Position numbers and translations under genes: made by a program. A DNA stretch of 64,000 nt, from assembly GCA_016742215.1 (NCBI GenBank), contig JACVCC010000001.1:310001-374000 (forward strand), read 5' to 3'. A model generated the notes under the pieces. It did not search any database and was not told where the DNA came from. It saw nothing but the letters and a program-made list of their open reading frames with translations. The stretch is from Brevundimonas sp. Its GTDB lineage: Bacteria; Pseudomonadota; Alphaproteobacteria; Caulobacterales; Caulobacteraceae. Within the stretch, counting starts at the first letter, position 1. Each line of letters starts with the position of its first letter. Of the stretch, positions 52,639 through 64,000 are shown piece by piece.

Positions 52639-53184
52639 TCAGGTGTCGCGCTGGCCGAGAACCGCCCGTCCCAGCCGCTCCAGCGGCCCCTTGAGCGCAT
52701 CTGCCGCATCCCCGATCGAGGCCTTCAGCTCCGCCTCCGCCGACGCCGACAGGGGCGCGGCCTTCGGCGTGCGCTTCACTGGCGCCTGCGCCTCGGTCAG
52801 AGGTTTTACCGGCCCCTGCGCAATCCTCAGCCTGGTCACCGAGCCGGGCCCCAGGAACAGGTTGACCCGCTGCAGGATGTCCTCGGACTGGTGCTGCACC
52901 AGCAAGGCCGCCGGCCCGGCCACCCGCAGCTCCAGCGTCCCGCCCGAACCGTCGCGGTTCTTCGTCAGCTTCTGCGGTCGCGTGACCCTGGCCAGCCGCT
53001 CGCCGACGATCTCGCGCCAGCGCGGCTCCAGCGCGCTCGCCCCGCGTCCGAACTTGCCGTCCAGCTCCTTGATCAGCCCCTGCAGCGCCCGCCCGGCGCG
53101 CGGCGCGGGTCGGGGCGCCGGCCGCGTCTTGCGACGCGACAGGATTTCGCGGGCCTCGGCATCTGTGGGCAGCGTGCGGCGCAT
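52639..53184 (-). CDS. dciA: DUF721 protein DciA, replicative helicase-loading factor
   Basis: 181 residues from MRRTLPTDAEAREILSRRK; upstream codons in the track overlap mutY. The KH-like DUF721 core is visible: IVGERLARVTRPQKL, GGTLELRVAGPAALLVQHQSEDILQRVNLFLGPGSVTRLRIAQGP. DciA is the ancestral bacterial loader or partner of DnaB helicase, which agrees with the absence of any dnaC-like gene here. The basic linker and C-terminal tail are ordinary for the alphaproteobacterial version. It is divergent from mutY with 22 bases between start codons. Confidence 0.88.
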   Translation of the reverse strand: MRRTLPTDAEAREILSRRKTRPAPRPAPRAGRALQGLIKELDGKFGRGASALEPRWREIVGERLARVTRPQKLTKNRDGSGGTLELRVAGPAALLVQHQSEDILQRVNLFLGPGSVTRLRIAQGPVKPLTEAQAPVKRTPKAAPLSASAEAELKASIGDAADALKGPLERLGRAVLGQRDT

Positions 53185-53206
53185 TTCCGGTCTATAGCGC
53201 GGATCG

Positions 53207-54235
53207 ATGCCATCCGTCCCTTCCGACGTCCCCGCCCTGCGCGCCGCCCTGCTGGACTGGTACGACGTCCATGCGCGCACGCTTGTCTGGCGGACGCCGC
53301 CCGGCACCGGGACGCGGCCCGACCCCTACCGGGTCTGGCTGTCCGAGGTGATGCTGCAACAGACCACCACCCCGCACGCCACGCCCTATTTCCTTGAGTT
53401 CACCCGCCGCTGGGCCACTGTCGGCGATCTGGCGGCGGTCGAGGATGGCGAACTGATGGCCGCCTGGGCCGGCCTCGGCTACTACGCCCGCGCCCGCAAC
53501 CTGCTGGCCTGCGCCCGCGCCGTCGCCGGTGAGCACGACGGCGTCTTCCCTGACACGGAGGAGGGCTTGCTGGCCCTGCCGGGTGTTGGCGCCTACACCG
53601 CCGCCGCCGTCGCGGCCATCGCCTTTGGCCGCGCCGCGAATGTCGTGGACGGCAATGTCGAGCGGGTCATGGCCCGGCTGTTCGCCGTCGAGACGCCCGT
53701 CCCCGCCGCCCGGCCCGAACTACGCCGCCTCGCCGGCTCCCTGGTCCGCGACGAGCGGCCTGGAGACTGGGCACAGGCCCTGATGGATCTCGGCGCCACC
53801 GTCTGCCGCCCGAAGTCGCCCCTGTGCGGCGACTGCCCGCTCACCCGCTGGTGCGCCGGCCATGCCTCCGGCCAGCCCGAGCGCTATCCGCTGAAAGCGA
53901 AGAGGTCTGAACGCCCGCACCGGCACGGCTTCGCTTGGGTCCTTCGCGACGAACAGGGCCGCGTCGGCCTCGTTCGCCGCCCGGACAAGGGTCTGCTCGG
54001 CGGCATGCTGGGTCTTCCAACCTCGGACTGGAACGCCGCCCCCGACGCTGTGCCGCCCGTGCCCGCCGACTGGCGCGAGGCCGGCGCCGTCGAGCACGTC
54101 TTCACCCACTTCAGCCTGACGCTTACGGTTCGCACGGCGACGGGGCAGGGGGACTTCATCTGGACGCCGATAGAGGAAGCGCTCGCCGCCCTGCCGACGG
54201 TGTTCAGAAAGGCGCTGGAACGGGCGTTGGCGTAA
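53207..54235 (+). CDS. mutY: Adenine DNA glycosylase MutY
   Basis: 342 residues. It removes adenine opposite 8-oxoguanine. The helix-hairpin-helix is LLALPGVGAYTAAAVAAIAFG. Catalytic Glu47 is in WLSEVMLQQTT and Asp148 in VVDGNVERV. The 4Fe-4S ligands are Cys200, Cys207, Cys210 and Cys216 in the C-x6-C-x2-C-x5-C arrangement. The C-terminal NUDIX-like domain that recognises 8-oxoG has VLRDEQGRVGLVRRPDKGLLGGMLGLP. Convergent with the small membrane protein. Confidence 0.97.
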   Translation: MPSVPSDVPALRAALLDWYDVHARTLVWRTPPGTGTRPDPYRVWLSEVMLQQTTTPHATPYFLEFTRRWATVGDLAAVEDGELMAAWAGLGYYARARNLLACARAVAGEHDGVFPDTEEGLLALPGVGAYTAAAVAAIAFGRAANVVDGNVERVMARLFAVETPVPAARPELRRLAGSLVRDERPGDWAQALMDLGATVCRPKSPLCGDCPLTRWCAGHASGQPERYPLKAKRSERPHRHGFAWVLRDEQGRVGLVRRPDKGLLGGMLGLPTSDWNAAPDAVPPVPADWREAGAVEHVFTHFSLTLTVRTATGQGDFIWTPIEEALAALPTVFRKALERALA

Positions 54236-54241
54236 GGAGGA

Positions 54242-54715
54242 TCAGGCTGACCGGACCAGCCGATGGTGAGGATCGAGCGCGGCGATGAGCCGGTCCGCAT
54301 TCTTCACCGTCAGCGCGTAGCCCTCGTCTCCTGACCAGCGGATCACGATCTCCTCGCCGCTCAGAAGCGCCGATCGTCTCTCGATCGACCGGATGTCGGA
54401 CAGGCGGACGTCGCGTCGCAGCCCGTACAGATCCAACGGCATCATGACGTTGATCGGAAAGCCGAGGTCGATCTTCAGTCGGCGTTCGACGACGGTGACG
54501 TTCAGGCAGCGATTGGCGCCGCCGAGCCGCGTGTACCATGTCCGCAGGTTTCGGCCTGAGGCTCCGGATTCGTAGAACTCCGCGCGCTCAGGACGCCTGT
54601 TCAACACCGACTGCCCCGCGTTCTTGAGCCGCCAGACGCCGAAGCCGATCAGGCCTGTGATCCAGATGAACGGGAGCGCGGCGAGCCACGGAAACAGGGC
54701 GTCCGTCGACTCCAT
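54242..54715 (-). CDS. Small membrane-anchored protein, unknown function
   Basis: 157 residues. One membrane helix occurs near the N-terminus (WLAALPFIWITGLIGFGVWRL). The remainder has alternating short strands (CLNVTVVERRLKIDLGFPINVMMPLDLYGLRR, VRLSDIRSIE, EEIVIRWSGDEGYALTV), suggestive of a PH-like domain facing the cytoplasm. No family is recognised. It begins 7 bases after the ccrM stop on the same strand and may be cotranscribed with ccrM, which would make it cell-cycle timed; that is inference. Confidence 0.65.
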   Translation of the reverse strand: MESTDALFPWLAALPFIWITGLIGFGVWRLKNAGQSVLNRRPERAEFYESGASGRNLRTWYTRLGGANRCLNVTVVERRLKIDLGFPINVMMPLDLYGLRRDVRLSDIRSIERRSALLSGEEIVIRWSGDEGYALTVKNADRLIAALDPHHRLVRSA

Positions 54716-54722
54716 GACAGGT

Positions 54723-55863
<1,141 letters not shown>

Positions 55864-56077
55864 GAGCGAGGTATGTGTTGCCCCCTCCAATCCCGGGGTT
55901 TCGCCGGCACGACGGAAGGGTTCCACCAAGGAGCAGCAATTTCCCCGGAACGACACATCACTTCACGGTTTGTTACACGCTCAGCCTCGCCTTCGCGGTC
56001 GCAGCACGGTAAGCGGGGCCCATGCACCGCGAGGGATGCGAATCCGTCGTGACGGACAACGGCTCAGGGGCTGATCG

Positions 56078-58768
<2,691 letters not shown>

Positions 58769-58913
58769 GTTTCGCCTTGCCAGAATGAGAACACGATAAG
58801 GCCCGGATTGACGTACCGCTGTCTGTGCCTTGCCGCTCACAGTCAAAGGCAAGACGAAAATCGGGTCTGGAACTAGGAACGAGCAGGCCCATTTGTATCC
58901 CGCTGGATGGGGC

Positions 58914-58934
58914 CGGTGACCGAAGAAGTCACCG
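58914..58934 (+). promoter_or_regulatory. Hairpin in the 5' leader of the small outer-membrane protein
   Basis: A perfect 7-bp inverted repeat CGGTGAC / GTCACCG with a 7-base purine-rich loop ends 21 bases before the ATG, immediately upstream of the ribosome site region (gaggatac). It may stabilise the mRNA 5' end or influence translation. Confidence 0.5.
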
Positions 58935-58955
58935 CATCTAGAGGATACAGAAACA

Positions 58956-59486
58956 ATGCGTAACGTTCTTCTCGCGACTGCTGCTCTTACTCTGATCGCC
59001 GCGCCGGCAATGGCGCAGAACGTGCCGACCAACCCGGTCACGGGCTCGGTGGGTTACACCCACCTCGACACCGACGGTGGCGACCTCGGCGCGATCACCG
59101 GTCGTGTCGGCTACGACTTCACCCGCAACTTCGGCATTGAGGGCGAAGCCTCGATCGGCGTGAAGGACGACGATGTCACCTTCGGCGGCGTCGACGGCAA
59201 GGTCGAGCACGACTGGGATGCAGCCGCCTACGGTGTCGCCAAGCTGCCGATCAACGAGAACCTCGAGCTCTTCGGCCGCGTCGGCTACGGCACGACCCGC
59301 GTCTCCGCGGATGTCGCCGGTGTCAGCGCTTCGGCTGACGGCGAGAGCGTCAACTATGGCGTCGGCGCCAACTACTTCATCGACGGCCGTAACGGCATCC
59401 GCGCCGACTGGACCCGTCGCGACTTCCGCGACGACGGCGCCGGTGAAGCTGACACCTACGGCCTCAGCTTCGTTCGCCGCTTCTAA
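58956..59486 (+). CDS. Small outer-membrane beta-barrel protein (OmpA/opacity-like)
   Basis: 176 residues. The signal peptide is MRNVLLATAALTLIAAPAMA. The mature chain is eight or so amphipathic strands of alternating polarity (GAITGRVGYDFTRNFGIEGEASIGV, AAAYGVAKLPINENLELFGRVGYGTTRV, VNYGVGANYFIDGRNGIRADWTRRDF) and ends in FVRRF, a C-terminal aromatic beta-signal for outer-membrane insertion. An opacity/Omp25-like porin-fold surface protein is likely. It has a long leader with a hairpin and a strong terminator, both consistent with high expression. Confidence 0.88.
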   Translation: MRNVLLATAALTLIAAPAMAQNVPTNPVTGSVGYTHLDTDGGDLGAITGRVGYDFTRNFGIEGEASIGVKDDDVTFGGVDGKVEHDWDAAAYGVAKLPINENLELFGRVGYGTTRVSADVAGVSASADGESVNYGVGANYFIDGRNGIRADWTRRDFRDDGAGEADTYGLSFVRRF

Positions 59487-59511
59487 AAGCGCTCCGAGCC
59501 CGCAAATGAAG

Positions 59512-59545
59512 AAGGCCCGCAGCATCCGCTGCGGGCCTTTCTTTC
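59512..59545 (+). terminator. Rho-independent terminator after the outer-membrane protein
   Basis: A 12-bp stem aaggcccgcagc / gctgcgggcctt with a 4-base loop is followed by a T-rich run (TCTTT). It is 25 bases after the stop. Plus-strand use is supported; it may also terminate the convergent small gene. Confidence 0.92.
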
Positions 59546-59561
59546 GTCTGCGAGTCTTGGT

Positions 59562-59825
59562 TCAGGCCAGGCCGGGCTGCAGCGCCCACCGATGCGAGCC
59601 TTCGCCGAATGGACGGAAGAACAGGTCGCGGTAGTGTTCGAACACCTCGACGATCTTCGCCGCGAGGTCCTGCGCGACCGTCTCGCCACGCTGTCGCTTC
59701 ATCGCAGCGACGCGTTCGACGACATCCTTCTGGTGAGCGGACCCGCCCATGCGCTTGAGCACGGCGGCCACATCCTCAGCCAGAGGGTCGAGCTTTCTGC
59801 CCCACGGATTGGTGTTCTGAGCCAT
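59562..59825 (-). CDS. Small basic protein with helix-turn-helix-like pattern, unknown function
   Basis: 87 residues from MAQNTNPWGRKLDPL; the track ORF starts 21 codons further upstream without support. Predicted mostly helical: AEDVAAVLKRMGGSAHQKDVVERVAAMKRQRG resembles a winged-helix or HARE-HTH-like segment, followed by QDLAAKIVEVFEHYRDLFFRPFG. No DNA-binding role is shown. It is convergent with the outer-membrane protein gene and divergent from the lipoprotein. Confidence 0.6.
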   Translation of the reverse strand: MAQNTNPWGRKLDPLAEDVAAVLKRMGGSAHQKDVVERVAAMKRQRGETVAQDLAAKIVEVFEHYRDLFFRPFGEGSHRWALQPGLA

Positions 59826-59954
59826 ACGGGACGCCCCCTTGTTCTCGACACTTGGCGAACGGGTCGCAAAATCTCGCAGGGGATGCAAGCGTCACCGCGA
59901 ATTCGTGATCGAGGACGTAATGGAGCCTGTGGAAGAGACCGGCGTTACGGCTTG

Positions 59955-60452
59955 ATGACCCGCACCCTGTCCGCCGCCGTCCTGCTCATCCTGCTCTCCG
60001 CGTGCAACCGCGAGGCAGTCAATCCGCCGACGGAGCCCGCCGATCCGATTACCGAGGCCGGCTCGGAGGCGCCGCCGCCCACCCCTCCGCCGGGCGTCGG
60101 AGGACTGATGTCGGGAGCCGGACCGGCGACGTTCGTCGGTCGCTGGGCTGCGCAGGCGTCGTGGTGCGCCAACACGACCGGGGCTGAGCAGCCGATCACC
60201 ATCTCGACGACGCGCTTCGAGGGCTACGAGAACAGCTGCGCCATCACCTCGCTCGATCAGGCAGGTGACGGCTACGAGGCGACTCTCGCTTGCCAGGCCG
60301 AGGGCACGACCAATCGCGAACGTGTCCGCCTGTCCGCCGCCGGCGACTCCCTGCGGCTGACCTGGCTGAACCGCGAGGGCGCAGTCGTGCAACTGGTCCG
60401 CTGTCCCGCGGCGACGCCGGAGCCGACAGCCGAAGAGAAGCGGCCTAGTTGA
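59955..60452 (+). CDS. Putative lipoprotein, unknown function
   Basis: 165 residues from the ATG at 59955; the frame is open further upstream but without a signal. The lipobox is LLSAC in VLLILLSACNREA. A Pro/Glu-rich linker follows, then a compact domain with FVGRWAAQASWCANTTGAEQPITISTTRFEGYENSCAITS and four cysteines, of lipocalin-like or small beta type. Anchored probably in the outer membrane. Its 3' end overlaps ychF by eight bases tail to tail. Confidence 0.78.
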   Translation: MTRTLSAAVLLILLSACNREAVNPPTEPADPITEAGSEAPPPTPPPGVGGLMSGAGPATFVGRWAAQASWCANTTGAEQPITISTTRFEGYENSCAITSLDQAGDGYEATLACQAEGTTNRERVRLSAAGDSLRLTWLNREGAVVQLVRCPAATPEPTAEEKRPS

Positions 60453-61539
60453 ACAGGAAGTTCATCACGTCGCCGTCCTTGACGACGTAGGCCTTGCCTT
60501 CCGCGCGCAGCTTGCCGGCTTCGCGGGCCTTGGCCTCGCCCTTGAACGCGACATAGTCGTCGTAGGCGATGGTCTCGGCGCGGATGAAGCCCTTCTCGAA
60601 ATCGGTGTGGATCACGCCCGCAGCCTGCGGAGCCGTGTCGCCGATGTGGATGGTCCAGGCGCGCGCTTCCTTCGGTCCCACGGTGAAGTAGGACTGCAGG
60701 CCCAGCAGGGCGTAGGCTTCGCGGATCAGGCGGTTCAGGCCCGGCTCGGCGAGGCCGAGGGTCTCCAGGAACTCCGCCTGTTCCTCGGCGTCCAGCACGG
60801 CCAGCTCGGAGTCGATCTTCGCCGAGATCACGACCGACTTGGCGTTGTCGGCGGCGGCGCGTTTGGCGACCAGTTCCGACAGCTCATTGCCCTTGTCTGC
60901 TGAGCCTTCGTCGACGTTGGCGACGTAGAGGGCGGGCAGGGAGGTCAGAAGCTGCAGCATATGCCACGCCTTCTGGTCTTCCTTTGAAATCTCGGCGAGA
61001 CGGGCCGGCTTGCCGGCGCGCAGTTGCTCCAGCGCCAGATTGATCAGACGCAGGGTGCCCTGCATCTCCTTGTCGCCGGTCTTGGCGCGCTTCTCGACGT
61101 TGGCGTAGCGCTTCTCGAGGCTCTCGAGGTCGGCGAGCATCAGCTCGGTCTCGATGATCTCCAGATCCGAAATCGGGTCGATACGGTTCTCGACGTGGGT
61201 GATGTCGTCATCGACGAAGCAGCGCGCGACGAAGGCCACGGCGTCGCAGTCGCGGATGTTGGCCAGGAACTGGTTGCCCAGACCCTCGCCCTTCGATGCG
61301 CCGCGGACCAGCCCGGCGATGTCGACGAAGGTGATGCGCGACGGAATGATTTCCTTCGAGCCTGCAATCTCGGCCAGCACGTTCAGGCGCGGCTCCGGCA
61401 CGGCCACGTCGCCGGTGTTCGGCTCGATGGTGCAGAACGGGTAGTTGGCCGCCTGGGCCGCCGCCGTCTTGGTCAGGGCGTTGAACAGGGTGGACTTGCC
61501 GACGTTGGGCAGGCCGACGATCGCGACTTTCAGGGCCAT
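60445..61539 (-). CDS. ychF: Redox-regulated ATPase YchF (Obg family)
   Basis: 364 residues. The P-loop is GLPNVGKST, the switch region FVDIAGLVRGASKGEGLGNQFLANIRDCD, and the TGS domain near the C-terminus contains SYFTVGPKEARAWTI and the terminal FLFN. It is the ATP-preferring member of the Obg GTPase group; it binds ribosomes and lowers oxidative-stress resistance in E. coli. The length matches the family. Monocistronic. Confidence 0.97.
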   Translation of the reverse strand: MALKVAIVGLPNVGKSTLFNALTKTAAAQAANYPFCTIEPNTGDVAVPEPRLNVLAEIAGSKEIIPSRITFVDIAGLVRGASKGEGLGNQFLANIRDCDAVAFVARCFVDDDITHVENRIDPISDLEIIETELMLADLESLEKRYANVEKRAKTGDKEMQGTLRLINLALEQLRAGKPARLAEISKEDQKAWHMLQLLTSLPALYVANVDEGSADKGNELSELVAKRAAADNAKSVVISAKIDSELAVLDAEEQAEFLETLGLAEPGLNRLIREAYALLGLQSYFTVGPKEARAWTIHIGDTAPQAAGVIHTDFEKGFIRAETIAYDDYVAFKGEAKAREAGKLRAEGKAYVVKDGDVMNFLFN

Positions 61540-61618
61540 GAGGCTGGGTATTCCTTGGTGAGCGCGAGCCTTTAGCGGGTCGCGGCCCGTTTGTCAGGCT
61601 CGCGCTTGCACGGCGGGC

Positions 61619-62074
61619 CTACTCGGCCGCGGGCTGACGCACCTCGGCCACGACCTCGATCGGATTGGCGACCTCGAACCGCAGCGTCAACGGCACGGTC
61701 TGGCCGGTGGTCAGGGGCTCGGCGACTCCCAGCAGCATGACGTGATTGCCGCCCGGCTTCAGCTCGACAGGCTGGTTCGCCGGAAGCGGCAGGCCCGACG
61801 TGAGTTCGGCCATCATCATCATGCCGCTCTCGATCCTGCTCTCGTGGATCTCGACTCGCCCCGCGATCGGAGTGCTGATCGAAACCAGCCGGTCATCGCC
61901 GGTCGTGCGAAGGGTCAGGTAACAGCCCGTCATCTGGCGACCGTTGGACGTCGGCCGGCAGAAGGCGTCAAAGGCCTGGGCGGTCGATACCCGCTCCGAG
62001 CCTCCGGATGGGCCCTGACTACAGGCGGACAGGGCGATCGGAGCGAGCATTGCGGAGACGAGAATGCGTTTCAT
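61619..62074 (-). CDS. PCu(A)C-type copper chaperone lipoprotein
   Basis: 151 residues. The lipoprotein signal ends at LSAC (Cys18). The PCu(A)C copper motif of His, spaced Met, then His-x-Met is visible: VEIHESRIESGMMMM followed about 20 residues later by GNHVMLLG. Such proteins deliver Cu(I) to cytochrome oxidase or to copper uptake systems. Two additional cysteines (FCRPTS, GCYLTL) occur, which is not typical. It follows the PepSY gene on the same strand after 12 bases. Confidence 0.88.
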   Translation of the reverse strand: MKRILVSAMLAPIALSACSQGPSGGSERVSTAQAFDAFCRPTSNGRQMTGCYLTLRTTGDDRLVSISTPIAGRVEIHESRIESGMMMMAELTSGLPLPANQPVELKPGGNHVMLLGVAEPLTTGQTVPLTLRFEVANPIEVVAEVRQPAAE

Positions 62075-62086
62075 GGAACGATCCTT

Positions 62087-63418
62087 TCAGGACGCAGCGG
62101 GCTTGAGCCGCATCGCCGCCCGGACTGCCTGATCCAGCAGCAGGGCGACGAGAAGACTAAGTCCCGTCAGGGGATAGAGGATGCAGAACGGGATGACGAT
62201 GCCGAGAACCGCCGCTCTGACGCGCGGGCCCGGCGGGGCGGTTGGGGCGCCGACACGGCCCTTGGGTCGCCTGCGCCACCACATGACTAGCCCGCTGATC
62301 GCCAGCACCCAGACCGCGATGCAGCCCAGCAGCATGAGGATGCGGTTGATCTGGCCATACTGGGTGCCCTGGTGGGTCGCGATGCCCCACTCGATGGCCT
62401 TTGCCGCCGGGCCGAACTGCTCGTAGCCGATATCGGCCGCCACCAGCCCGTCGGGACGCACATAAAGCGTGCGGGTGTCCTGGACCCGCATGACCTGAGC
62501 GGTCGCTGTCCAGGTCGCGTTCGGATCGGACGGGATCGACAGGATGTAGGGGCGAGCGAGGGCCCGCGCGTCCACCACTGCAAGGGCGGCGGTCAGGTCT
62601 GCGGGCGCATGGGGGCGAGCGTGAAGGTTGACGCCCTCAAGGGTCCAGCCCGCTCCGGCAGGGGTGTCGTCATGATGAGCTGTCTGCCAAGCCCCGGCGA
62701 CCGGAGCAGGAGGTCGACCCCAGGCCGTGTTTTTCACGGCTCCCATCACCTGTTCGCCCCAGACTGCGGACCAGGGCATGCCGGTGATGGCGAGAAAGGC
62801 GATGATGCCGCCCGCGTAAAGGCCGGTGACGGCGTGCAGGTCGCGCCAGAATGGCCGCCCCACCCTCGCCTTGACGGTCAGCACGCCCCCATCCCGTCTG
62901 CGCGGCCACCAGAGAAAGATCCCCGTCGCGACGAGGATGATCGCCCAACCAGCCACGATCTCGATCAGCAGGTTCGCCCACGGACCGACGATGGCAAGGC
63001 TGTGGATCTGCTTGACGATTTCGGTCACGCCGCCCGCAGGCGTTACGCCGGTCACGCGCGCATTATGTGGATCGACAAAGACGAACCGCTCTTCGCCGTC
63101 CGGCGAGCGGACGGTGAAGCGAACGGCCCGATCTTCACGGGCGGGTCTCAGTAGATTGATCACCGTCCCCGGCCGGGCCGCCTTCACCGAAGCAAGCCAG
63201 GCATCCGGTGACGCCTGGGTCGACGCCGGGTTAACCGCGGCGACCGGCCGCTGGAGGGCATCATCGATCTCGGGCTGGAACAGATAGATGCCGCCCGTCA
63301 GGGCCAGCAGCATCAGGAAGGGCAGGACAAGAAGTCCGGCGTAGAAATGCCAGCGCCAGACTACCCGGTATGCGCCGCTGATCGGCGCGCGTTCGATACT
63401 CGCCATCGGCTTTCCCAT
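62087..63418 (-). CDS. PepSY-associated transmembrane protein (iron/copper uptake type)
   Basis: 443 residues with four main membrane helices. The first, with WRWHFYAGLLVLPFLMLLALTGGIYLF, is the family signature. The second group (VAGWAIILVATGIFLWWPRR) and WRDLHAVTGLYAGGIIAFLAITGMPW carry conserved His and Trp. Two PepSY-like soluble segments lie between. Members often accompany TonB-dependent siderophore or metal receptors and are proposed ferric reductases. Its ATG at 63418 overlaps the stop of the small TonB-receptor remnant. A second ATG at 63406 is also possible. Confidence 0.9.
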   Translation of the reverse strand: MGKPMASIERAPISGAYRVVWRWHFYAGLLVLPFLMLLALTGGIYLFQPEIDDALQRPVAAVNPASTQASPDAWLASVKAARPGTVINLLRPAREDRAVRFTVRSPDGEERFVFVDPHNARVTGVTPAGGVTEIVKQIHSLAIVGPWANLLIEIVAGWAIILVATGIFLWWPRRRDGGVLTVKARVGRPFWRDLHAVTGLYAGGIIAFLAITGMPWSAVWGEQVMGAVKNTAWGRPPAPVAGAWQTAHHDDTPAGAGWTLEGVNLHARPHAPADLTAALAVVDARALARPYILSIPSDPNATWTATAQVMRVQDTRTLYVRPDGLVAADIGYEQFGPAAKAIEWGIATHQGTQYGQINRILMLLGCIAVWVLAISGLVMWWRRRPKGRVGAPTAPPGPRVRAAVLGIVIPFCILYPLTGLSLLVALLLDQAVRAAMRLKPAAS

Positions 63419-63573
63419 CAGAAGGCGAAGCGAACGTTGACGAAGACCGGGTCATCGGCATCTCGCTGCCCGGTAAAGATGACGGTGTCCGGGTCAGCGT
63501 CCTGGGCGAAGGCGGGGGCGGCCAAAGCCGCGAGCAGCAGCGCGCACGGCGCCGCACGGGTCATGAGAGACAT
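63418..63573 (-). pseudogene. Apparent internally deleted TonB-dependent receptor remnant (51 codons)
   Basis: A 51-codon frame from the ATG at 63573. It begins with a good signal peptide (MTRAAPCALLLAALAAPAFAQ), continues with a sequence like the start of a receptor plug (DTVIFTGQRD), and after a few residues ends VFVNVRFAF, a perfect terminal beta-strand with the aromatic C-terminus of an outer-membrane barrel. The whole plug and barrel (normally 600 or more residues) are missing while the frame is kept. Genomic place next to a PepSY gene is where a receptor is expected. It could instead be a genuine tiny secreted protein. Confidence 0.55.
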
Positions 63574-63650
63574 GGGAAATCCTGAAACAGAGAAGATCGC
63601 CACGCGGCCGGATGGCGGCGTGGGGCGACGCGCGAGGCGTCAGGTCTGCT

Positions 63651-64000
63651 TCAGGCGAGGGGAGGGGCGGTCGAGGGCGGTCGCGGCGGCGCACGAGCCG
63701 GCGGAGGCGGGCTGACGCTTTCCGCAATCCAGACCGCGGCAGGGGCGACAGCGGGAGCGGCCGAGGGGCAAGGCGTCGGGGGGACGGGCAGCGCCGCCAG
63801 CAGCGGCATGACGCAGGCGGCGCATTTGGCGGGTTTGGCCTTGCCGCCGGGCCCGTCCACCTCGCCGCCTACCTGAACGGTCTGCGGCCCTTCGGCCGTA
63901 CAGAAGATCACGGTTTCGCCCGGCCGGGCGGCCGCCATGGCCCCGAACGGAAGGAGGGTCCCGAGCACGATCGCGAACGTCGCGGCCAGGAAGACCAGCG
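63651..64000 (-). CDS. Cys-containing small membrane/secreted protein (DUF2946-like), 5' end cut by window edge
   Basis: The frame is open to the window end, and the bases beyond the track's GTG still encode a hydrophobic signal-like stretch (LVFLAATFAIVLGTLLPFGAMA), so the true start is outside. Further features are FCTAEGPQTV, KCAACVMPLL with a CxxC pair, and a Pro/Ala-rich tail. The pattern resembles DUF2946 proteins found with copper-related TonB receptors. It is upstream of the receptor remnant on the same strand, consistent with a metal-uptake operon. Confidence 0.55.
   Translation of the reverse strand, partial: LVFLAATFAIVLGTLLPFGAMAAARPGETVIFCTAEGPQTVQVGGEVDGPGGKAKPAKCAACVMPLLAALPVPPTPCPSAAPAVAPAAVWIAESVSPPPPARAPPRPPSTAPPLA

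Overview
The window is high-GC, densely coded alphaproteobacterial chromosome. It most likely comes from Caulobacterales, and a Brevundimonas-like genome is the best guess. The reasons are a recognisable CcrM-type GANTC methyltransferase with a CtrA-like box and a GANTC site in its promoter, a dcw cluster led by mraZ next to rnpB, the dciA/dsbA/smc neighbourhood, an fbc-type cytochrome bc1 operon, and several TonB/PepSY uptake genes. There is no phage, IS element, integron or CRISPR array. The organism assignment is inference; no database was searched.

Layout. 1-2.2 kb: threonine catabolism (3' end of kbl, tdh) and an OGFr-like protein. 2.2-10.5 kb: mixed housekeeping genes (topoisomerase IB, rlmJ, a monooxygenase-fold protein, a class I amidotransferase, a hybrid histidine kinase, hemF, an M19 dipeptidase, a trmL-like methyltransferase). 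10.5-13.5 kb: the cytochrome bc1 operon, closed by a terminator and preceded by a perfect TGCGA-N5-TCGCA palindrome. 13.5-17.3 kb: two tandem secreted M28 peptidases and a RidA protein. 17.3-20.8 kb: a secreted DUF6607-like protein and a heme-type TonB receptor with two palindromes of the same form in its promoter. 20.8-24.5 kb: a minus-strand acyl-metabolism group (NTF2-like, KAS III-like, CitE-like lyase, SDR) and a free-Met-R-sulfoxide reductase. 24.7-28.9 kb: an envelope pair (Sel1-repeat lipoprotein, beta-helix protein), tRNA-Ile2(CAU), and a SIMPL protein. 28.9-33.2 kb: small membrane proteins, panD, sppA and an AmpD-like amidase.

33.2-45.4 kb is the core of the window: rnpB, then a tightly coupled plus-strand dcw cluster mraZ-rsmH-ftsL-ftsI-murE-murF-mraY-murD-ftsW-(small orf)-murG. 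Four TGGGN boxes with exact 10-bp period lie in front of mraZ and look like the MraZ operator. The cluster stops at murG, so murC, murB, ddl, ftsQ, ftsA and ftsZ are not here. 45.4-55.8 kb: an MscS channel, a TagA/WecG glycosyltransferase, smc, two DsbA-like thioredoxins, dciA, mutY and ccrM. 56-64 kb: ppdK, a small outer-membrane barrel, ychF, and a metal-uptake-like group (PCuAC chaperone, PepSY protein, an apparent 51-codon remnant of a TonB receptor, and a Cys-containing protein cut by the window edge).

The observations most worth following are: loss of all four structural-zinc cysteines in Tdh; the shared Fur-like palindromes at the bc1 and heme-receptor promoters; the MraZ operator; the CtrA/GANTC arrangement at ccrM; the internally deleted TonB receptor; a 10-bp inverted repeat upstream of the envelope pair; and a small atypical ORF between ftsW and murG. 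I saw no clear wholly new multi-gene system.
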